Positions 7,071 to 10,215 of a stretch of DNA of 10,215 bases are shown here, in pieces. The notes under the pieces are model-generated. The model worked only from the letters and a program-made list of their open reading frames with translations, was not told the DNA's origin and made no database searches. A program made the translations under genes and the position numbers. The stretch's first letter is position 1. The number at the start of each line of letters is the position of its first letter. This stretch comes from DAOTZU01 sp034433995 (lineage in GTDB: Bacteria; Chloroflexota; Anaerolineae; UBA1429), in the NCBI GenBank assembly GCA_034433995.1, contig DAOTZU010000017.1, positions 1 to 10,215 of the forward strand, in the 5' to 3' direction.

Positions 7071-7080
7071 CCCCCTCTCC
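7071..7080 (-). promoter_or_regulatory. Ribosome binding site that decides the FxLYD-like gene start
   Basis: GGAGAGGGGG lies 3 bases upstream of the ATG at 7067, with its GGAG core 9 bases away. The longer frame starting with GTG at 7082 would place this purine run inside the coding region, so the ATG is preferred. Confidence 0.6.
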
Positions 7081-7133
7081 ACGGAAGGGCCGGAGCGGTG
7101 ATGACAATCTCACACATGTTCTTGCCAGCCGCT

Positions 7134-8240
7134 TCAGCCCAGCGCTGCTACCGTCTCCACCCAAGCGACAATATTCTCCGGTGGCACATCCTCTTGCATG
7201 TTGTGGGCTGGCGCCAAGACATAGCCGCCATCTTGGCCCAAGATCCTCACCAGCTCGCGGATGTGTTCCCGCACCTCTTGCGGGGTGGCCCGGGGCAGGA
7301 ACTGTTGCACATCCACGCCGCCCCAAAAAACCAGCCGTGAGCCGAAACGCTCCTTCAGGGCACGGGGATCCATGCCCACGGCGGAGGTTTGGATGGGGTT
7401 GAGGATATCCACGCCGCAGGCGATGAGCTGGTCCAAGAGCAAAAAGATGGAGCCGCACGAGTGATGCCAATAGTAGCAATGCGCCAATTCCTTGGTGCGG
7501 GCGATGCGCGCGCTGAAATAGGGGGCCACCAGTTCACCGAACATCTTGGGCGAAAGGAATGGCCCCAACTGGGTGCCGAAATCATCCCCGCTGGTGGTGA
7601 GGGTGATATAGGGGCCGAGGGCCGTGTAATACGGTTCGATGACCGCCAGTTGGATCTCCAGCACCCGGTCAAAAAAAGCGCGGACAAAATCGGGATCGGC
7701 GGCCAGGCGGTAGAGGAAATCATCGTAGCCGCACATCCAACAGCCCAGCTCCAGAATCCCGTACACCGGGTGCTCGGCCACCACCACGTAGCGGCCTTCC
7801 TGATGGAGCGCCTGTGCCTCTGCCACCCAGCGGGCCAGCAGATTCTCGTCCAAACGCGGTTGAGGCCAGGGGAAGGCCTGCAGGTCCTCCAAGGTGGCGC
7901 CCCGCAGTGGGCTATGGGTGATCTCGTCATATTGACCCACCCGCTCGCGGCGCACGCCCCAGCAATCCACGTACGCCTTGGCTGAGAGGCGACGGGTGTG
8001 GGGCGAGGGCAGATCCACGATGCGCCCCACAGAGCGAAAATCGCACCCGGCCCAGCGCAGGATGCGCTCATCCACGCCCGAGTTGGTCGGCTCCGCCGGC
8101 CCGGAGAAGCCCAAGAAGCGCCGCAGCGCCTCTTGACACCGGGGACTCATGGCCGTGAGCGTTGTGCCGCCGATATCCAAAGGTGGCCGATCGGGCGTCT
8201 GGTGGGCCATGGTCCGGGCGAAACGTTCGTGGCTGTTCAT
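7134..8240 (-). CDS. URO-D family protein (uroporphyrinogen decarboxylase / cobamide methyltransferase-like)
   Basis: The protein is 368 aa with the URO-D TIM-barrel fold (PF01208). It is not a true HemE: the substrate-binding N-terminal arginine motif and the FxGxPxT-type motif are absent. It looks closer to the MtaA/MtbA side, where zinc binds a His-x-Cys motif; here HHSCGS (259-264) supplies H260 and C262. A later zinc cysteine is not seen; the matching segment reads VLAPAHNMQEDVPPENI (341-357), with His in its place. Other family signs are GDDFGTQ (218-224), ACGVDILNPIQ (274-284) and FWGGVD (305-310). Such proteins are often annotated near sugar genes and have no settled function; a methyl-transfer or decarboxylation role is conceivable. 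It lies 21 bases after the sialidase in the same direction, so co-transcription is likely. The protein is cytoplasmic. Confidence 0.85.
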   Translation of the reverse strand: MNSHERFARTMAHQTPDRPPLDIGGTTLTAMSPRCQEALRRFLGFSGPAEPTNSGVDERILRWAGCDFRSVGRIVDLPSPHTRRLSAKAYVDCWGVRRERVGQYDEITHSPLRGATLEDLQAFPWPQPRLDENLLARWVAEAQALHQEGRYVVVAEHPVYGILELGCWMCGYDDFLYRLAADPDFVRAFFDRVLEIQLAVIEPYYTALGPYITLTTSGDDFGTQLGPFLSPKMFGELVAPYFSARIARTKELAHCYYWHHSCGSIFLLLDQLIACGVDILNPIQTSAVGMDPRALKERFGSRLVFWGGVDVQQFLPRATPQEVREHIRELVRILGQDGGYVLAPAHNMQEDVPPENIVAWVETVAALG

Positions 8241-8246
8241 GATCTG

Positions 8247-8263
8247 CCTTGTCCAACCTCCTT
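8247..8263 (-). promoter_or_regulatory. Two candidate ribosome sites before the URO-D-like gene
   Basis: AAGGAGG (8257-8263) overlaps the sialidase stop codon but lies 16 bases from the ATG at 8240, which is too far for normal use. A weaker AAGG (8247-8250) is at 6-base spacing. No in-frame start codon lies between them, so the ATG stands. Confidence 0.4.
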
Positions 8264-9344
8264 ATCGCAGCCGGTCCGCGCCGCCGCTGAGCCATGCCAG
8301 GTCGAAACGGGCCAAGGTGAGCCCCTCGTAGGGATGCTCCTCGCCCCGCTCATAGAGGCAACAGATGGTTCCATCCGGCGCGACGGCCAGGTCCGAATAG
8401 GCCGACGGTCCTTCGAAGAGACAGCGGGCCACCGGCCAGGTGCGGCATTCATCGTAGCTCAAACGCACGGTCAGCATGCGGCGTTCGGTGCTGGCCGGGT
8501 TGGCAAAGAGCACCCGATTCTTGTCGCCGGCGGGCCGGGCGCTCAGGCGGACCAGGCTGGCCTGGCAGATCGGCTCCACCAGGGTCTCATCCCAGGCGAT
8601 GGGGGAGAAGGTGAGGCCGCCATCGTAGCTCCAAGCGTAGGCGCGGCGCTTGGCGCCGACGTAATTGCGGCAATTGAGATAGATGGCCCCGTCCACCGTC
8701 TCCACGGCGGCGCATTCGTTGGTGCCATCGCCCGCCACGCCACCGATGTGCCAGCTCGCGCCGTGGTCGTCGCTGTAGATGACATGGGAGCGGTAAGGAT
8801 CTTGGCGGTTAAAGCGCACCCCCACCATATGGTTGCAGGGGATGAGCAGCCGCCCGCTGCGGAGCTGGATGCCGTGGCCCGGGCCGGTGGCGTACCAGGT
8901 CCACGAGGGATCCTTCACCGCGCGGGTGATCTCCACCGGCGTGGACCAGGTTTGGCCGTCGTCGGCGCTGCAGGTGAGCCAGACGGTGCGGGGCGCCTTG
9001 CCCTCGATGATCAACCCTTCGCCGCCCTGGCCCAGGTTTTTGCAAAAGGGCAGCCAAATGATCCCTGTGGCAGAATCCACCACCGGGCAAGGGTTGCCGC
9101 AGGTCATGTCGCCATCGGCCACCACGAGGCGCGGCGGCTCCCAGGTGATCCCGCCATCGGTGCTGCGGCGCAGGAGCAGGTCAATCTTCCCCGCGTCGCC
9201 GCGGCCGTCGCGCCGGCCCTCGCAAAAAGCCAACAAGGTTCCCGCCGTGGTCACGGCTAGGGCGGGGATGCGGTAGGTGTGGTAGCCGCCTTGGCCGCTG
9301 ATCCAGAGCTCGCGCTGGGCGCACCAACCCTCTGGCTGGATCAT
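8262..9344 (-). CDS. Exo-alpha-sialidase (GH33-type, BNR/Asp-box beta-propeller), no signal peptide
   Basis: The protein is 360 aa and predicted to release terminal sialic acid (or a related 2-keto sugar acid) from glycans. The catalytic set seems complete: arginine triad R25 (in YRIPAL), R226 (NCRNY) and R288 (TERRM); acid/base D50 (GRGDAGKID); nucleophile pair Y316 (SAYSDL) and E210 (GTNECAAVE). The spacings E210-R226 (16) and R288-Y316 (28) match those I recall from Micromonospora sialidase. Asp boxes are STDGGITW (61-68), SADDGQTW (126-133), SDDHGASW (191-198), SYDGGLTF (239-246) and a decayed SYDECRTW (296-303). There is no signal peptide, anchor or carbohydrate-binding domain, so it probably acts in the cytoplasm on imported oligosaccharides. 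The start ATG at 9344 has GGAGG at 6-base spacing. It is the first gene of the block and is followed closely by the URO-D-like gene. No sialic-acid catabolic genes (nanA/E/K) are in view. Confidence 0.9.
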   Translation of the reverse strand: MIQPEGWCAQRELWISGQGGYHTYRIPALAVTTAGTLLAFCEGRRDGRGDAGKIDLLLRRSTDGGITWEPPRLVVADGDMTCGNPCPVVDSATGIIWLPFCKNLGQGGEGLIIEGKAPRTVWLTCSADDGQTWSTPVEITRAVKDPSWTWYATGPGHGIQLRSGRLLIPCNHMVGVRFNRQDPYRSHVIYSDDHGASWHIGGVAGDGTNECAAVETVDGAIYLNCRNYVGAKRRAYAWSYDGGLTFSPIAWDETLVEPICQASLVRLSARPAGDKNRVLFANPASTERRMLTVRLSYDECRTWPVARCLFEGPSAYSDLAVAPDGTICCLYERGEEHPYEGLTLARFDLAWLSGGADRLR

Positions 9345-9376
9345 GCCTCACCTCCAATGGATGTGTGATGTTTCCT

Positions 9377-9405
9377 AGTATACCGGCGAAAACCCGTTGG
9401 CGCAA
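9377..9405 (-). promoter_or_regulatory. Sigma70-type promoter for the sialidase operon
   Basis: On the minus strand, -10 TATACT (9377-9382; five of six match) and -35 TTGCGC (9400-9405; three of six) are separated by 17 bases. Transcription would start near 9370 and give a leader of about 26 bases with a strong ribosome site. The -35 lies inside the small palindrome GGCGCTTGCGCC (9399-9410), a possible operator. Confidence 0.6.
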
Positions 9406-9410
9406 GCGCC
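9399..9410. repeat. Small palindrome over the sialidase -35 box
   Basis: GGCGC, two bases, GGCGC inverted (12 bp in all, read as GGCGCTTGCGCC on the minus strand). It covers the -35 hexamer of the sialidase promoter, where a bound repressor would block polymerase. It is short, and GC-rich DNA makes such palindromes by chance. Confidence 0.35.
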
Positions 9411-9427
9411 GTGCCCGAGAGCCCGCT

Positions 9428-9461
9428 AGACCTGACAGGTCTTCTAAGACCTGTCAGGTCT
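9428..9461. repeat. Perfect 34-bp inverted repeat built from two 15-bp palindromes
   Basis: The arms AGACCTGACAGGTCTT (9428-9443) and its exact complement (9446-9461) flank two bases. Each arm is itself a palindrome, AGACCTG-A-CAGGTCT (9428-9442) and AGACCTG-T-CAGGTCT (9447-9461), so the element is also a 19-bp-spaced direct repeat. It can fold as one long stem or two short ones. Elements of this form are, as I recall, dispersed in intergenic regions of Chloroflexota and some other phyla, which favours a REP- or MITE-like repeat. A pair of operators is the alternative. Confidence 0.9.
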
Positions 9462-9482
9462 GGGGGCGCGACGATATCCCCG

Positions 9483-9511
9483 TTGACATGCCGGCCCATC
9501 TGCGCTAGGAT
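9483..9511 (+). promoter_or_regulatory. Sigma70-type promoter for the lipoprotein gene
   Basis: A perfect -35 TTGACA (9483-9488) and -10 TAGGAT (9506-9511; four of six) are separated by 17 bases. Transcription would start near 9518, leaving a leader of about 23 bases with the ribosome site AGGGGG (9530-9535) 5 bases before the ATG. Confidence 0.7.
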
Positions 9512-9540
9512 AGTTTTGTCATCATCGGTAGGGGGACAAG

Positions 9541-10215
9541 ATGCCAAGACGGGTTTGGGGAGCGTTCGTGCTGCTGCTCGTGGGCTCGATGCTGTTGGGA
9601 GCGTGTCGCCTGGTGACCACGCCGACGCCGACTCTGGCGGTCACCGCCGCGCCCTCGGCCACCCCGGTGCCCGGCAAGACGCCCCTTCCCACTGCCTCGC
9701 CCATTTTGCCCACCCCCACGCCCGATGGGCCCTTGCCCAGTGTGGTGGCCGAGCTCGATTTGGGGCTGCCCTTGGGCGAGGCCTATGGGCCGGCGGCGTT
9801 GGCCGTAGATGACCAGGGTTTGGCTTACGTGGTGAGCCAGCGCCACGGCGAGACGGGCTTGGCCTGCCTTGCGGTGGTGGATTTGGCCGGCGGCCAGGTG
9901 CGCGCCCTGTGGCCCCTGCCGGGGCGTGCCACCGGCCCGGTGGCCGCGGGCGGCGGACGGGTGTATGTGGCCTATGAGGGCCCGGATAACAAAGGTCACC
10001 TCCTGGCCCTGCAGGGCGCCACCGGAGAGGCGCTGCAGGATCTCCCTTTGGAGGCGGGGCCCAGGCCGGAGCAACTCTGGACCGCCCCGGCCCTTGGGCG
10101 GCTTTACGCCGTCACGGCCGAGGGCGTGCAGGTGCGCGATGCGGTGACGTTACAGATCTTGGCGCTGCTCCCTTATCCCTTCCAGACGACCTATCGTTGG
10201 GTGCTGGGCGATCCC
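9541..10215 (+). CDS. Secreted lipoprotein with Pro/Thr linker and beta-propeller-like repeats, partial
   Basis: The frame stays open for 225 codons from ATG 9541 to the right edge, so the C-terminus is missing. Residues 3-21 form a lipoprotein signal peptide (RR, then VWGAFVLLLVGSMLLGA) with lipobox LGAC and the modified cysteine at 22. A Pro/Thr/Ala-rich linker (about 25-63) follows, as is common in Chloroflexota surface lipoproteins. From about 67 the sequence turns into short beta-repeat units: GPAALAVDDQGLAYVVSQRH, LAVVDLAGGQVRALWPLPG, GRVYVAYEGPDNKGHLLALQ, GRLYAVTAEGVQVRD. These resemble the blades of YVTN/NHL or PQQ-type propellers. The protein is probably anchored on the outer face of the membrane; binding target or enzyme activity is unknown. 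It is the only plus-strand gene here and is divergent from the sialidase, with its own promoter. Confidence 0.85.
   Translation, partial: MPRRVWGAFVLLLVGSMLLGACRLVTTPTPTLAVTAAPSATPVPGKTPLPTASPILPTPTPDGPLPSVVAELDLGLPLGEAYGPAALAVDDQGLAYVVSQRHGETGLACLAVVDLAGGQVRALWPLPGRATGPVAAGGGRVYVAYEGPDNKGHLLALQGATGEALQDLPLEAGPRPEQLWTAPALGRLYAVTAEGVQVRDAVTLQILALLPYPFQTTYRWVLGDP

Noticed and set aside
7134..8240. True haem-pathway uroporphyrinogen decarboxylase (hemE)
   Set aside because: It has the URO-D fold but lacks HemE substrate motifs, carries a His-x-Cys metal motif, and has no haem genes nearby.
7998..9260. Plus-strand frame of 420 codons opposite the sialidase
   Set aside because: The minus-strand frame has complete sialidase motifs and Asp boxes; the antisense product is Ala/Gly/His-rich with no recognisable domain.
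9428..9461. Bidirectional terminator
   Set aside because: The inverted repeat lies between divergent starts, upstream of both genes, and has no T-run, so it has no transcript to end in this layout.

Overview
The window is GC-rich and densely coded. It reads like a chromosomal segment of a Chloroflexota bacterium, possibly an Anaerolineae relative. That placement is inference. It rests on the lipoprotein whose lipobox is followed by a long Pro/Thr linker, a three-gene YknXYZ-type ABC exporter, URO-D-like and BNR sialidase genes together, and a palindromic repeat of a type I associate with that phylum. No rRNA, tRNA, CRISPR array, transposase or phage gene was found.

Layout: ten protein genes, nine on the minus strand and one on the plus strand. 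Read in the minus direction from the right, they form three blocks. Block A (9344 to 6462) holds a GH33-type sialidase, a URO-D / cobamide-methyltransferase-like protein and a small protein with two FxLYD-like beta domains. Block B (6307 to 2941) is an ABC exporter: MacA/YknX-like fusion protein, ATPase and MacB/YknZ-like permease, with gaps of only 3 and 1 bases. Block C (2865 to 1) holds an amidohydrolase, a duplicated-domain RsmC/RlmG-like methyltransferase and an alpha/beta hydrolase cut off by the left edge, joined by a 6-base gap and a 13-base overlap. On the plus strand a lipoprotein gene starts at 9541 and runs off the right edge, divergent from the sialidase.

Control: good sigma70-type promoters are visible ahead of block C (perfect TTGACA, 17-bp spacer), the sialidase (TATACT -10) and the lipoprotein (TTGACA-17-TAGGAT). 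The divergent region 9345-9540 carries a perfect 34-bp inverted repeat midway between the two -35 boxes. A second hairpin sits in the leader of the exporter operon.

How the genes may work together: block A suggests intracellular trimming of a sialylated or related sugar, coupled to an uncharacterised URO-D-family step. Block B is a generic export or defence pump. Block C pairs two small-molecule hydrolases with a probable rRNA methyltransferase. I see no clearly novel system. The most interesting items are the double palindrome, the signal-less sialidase with its URO-D partner, and the internal duplication in the methyltransferase.
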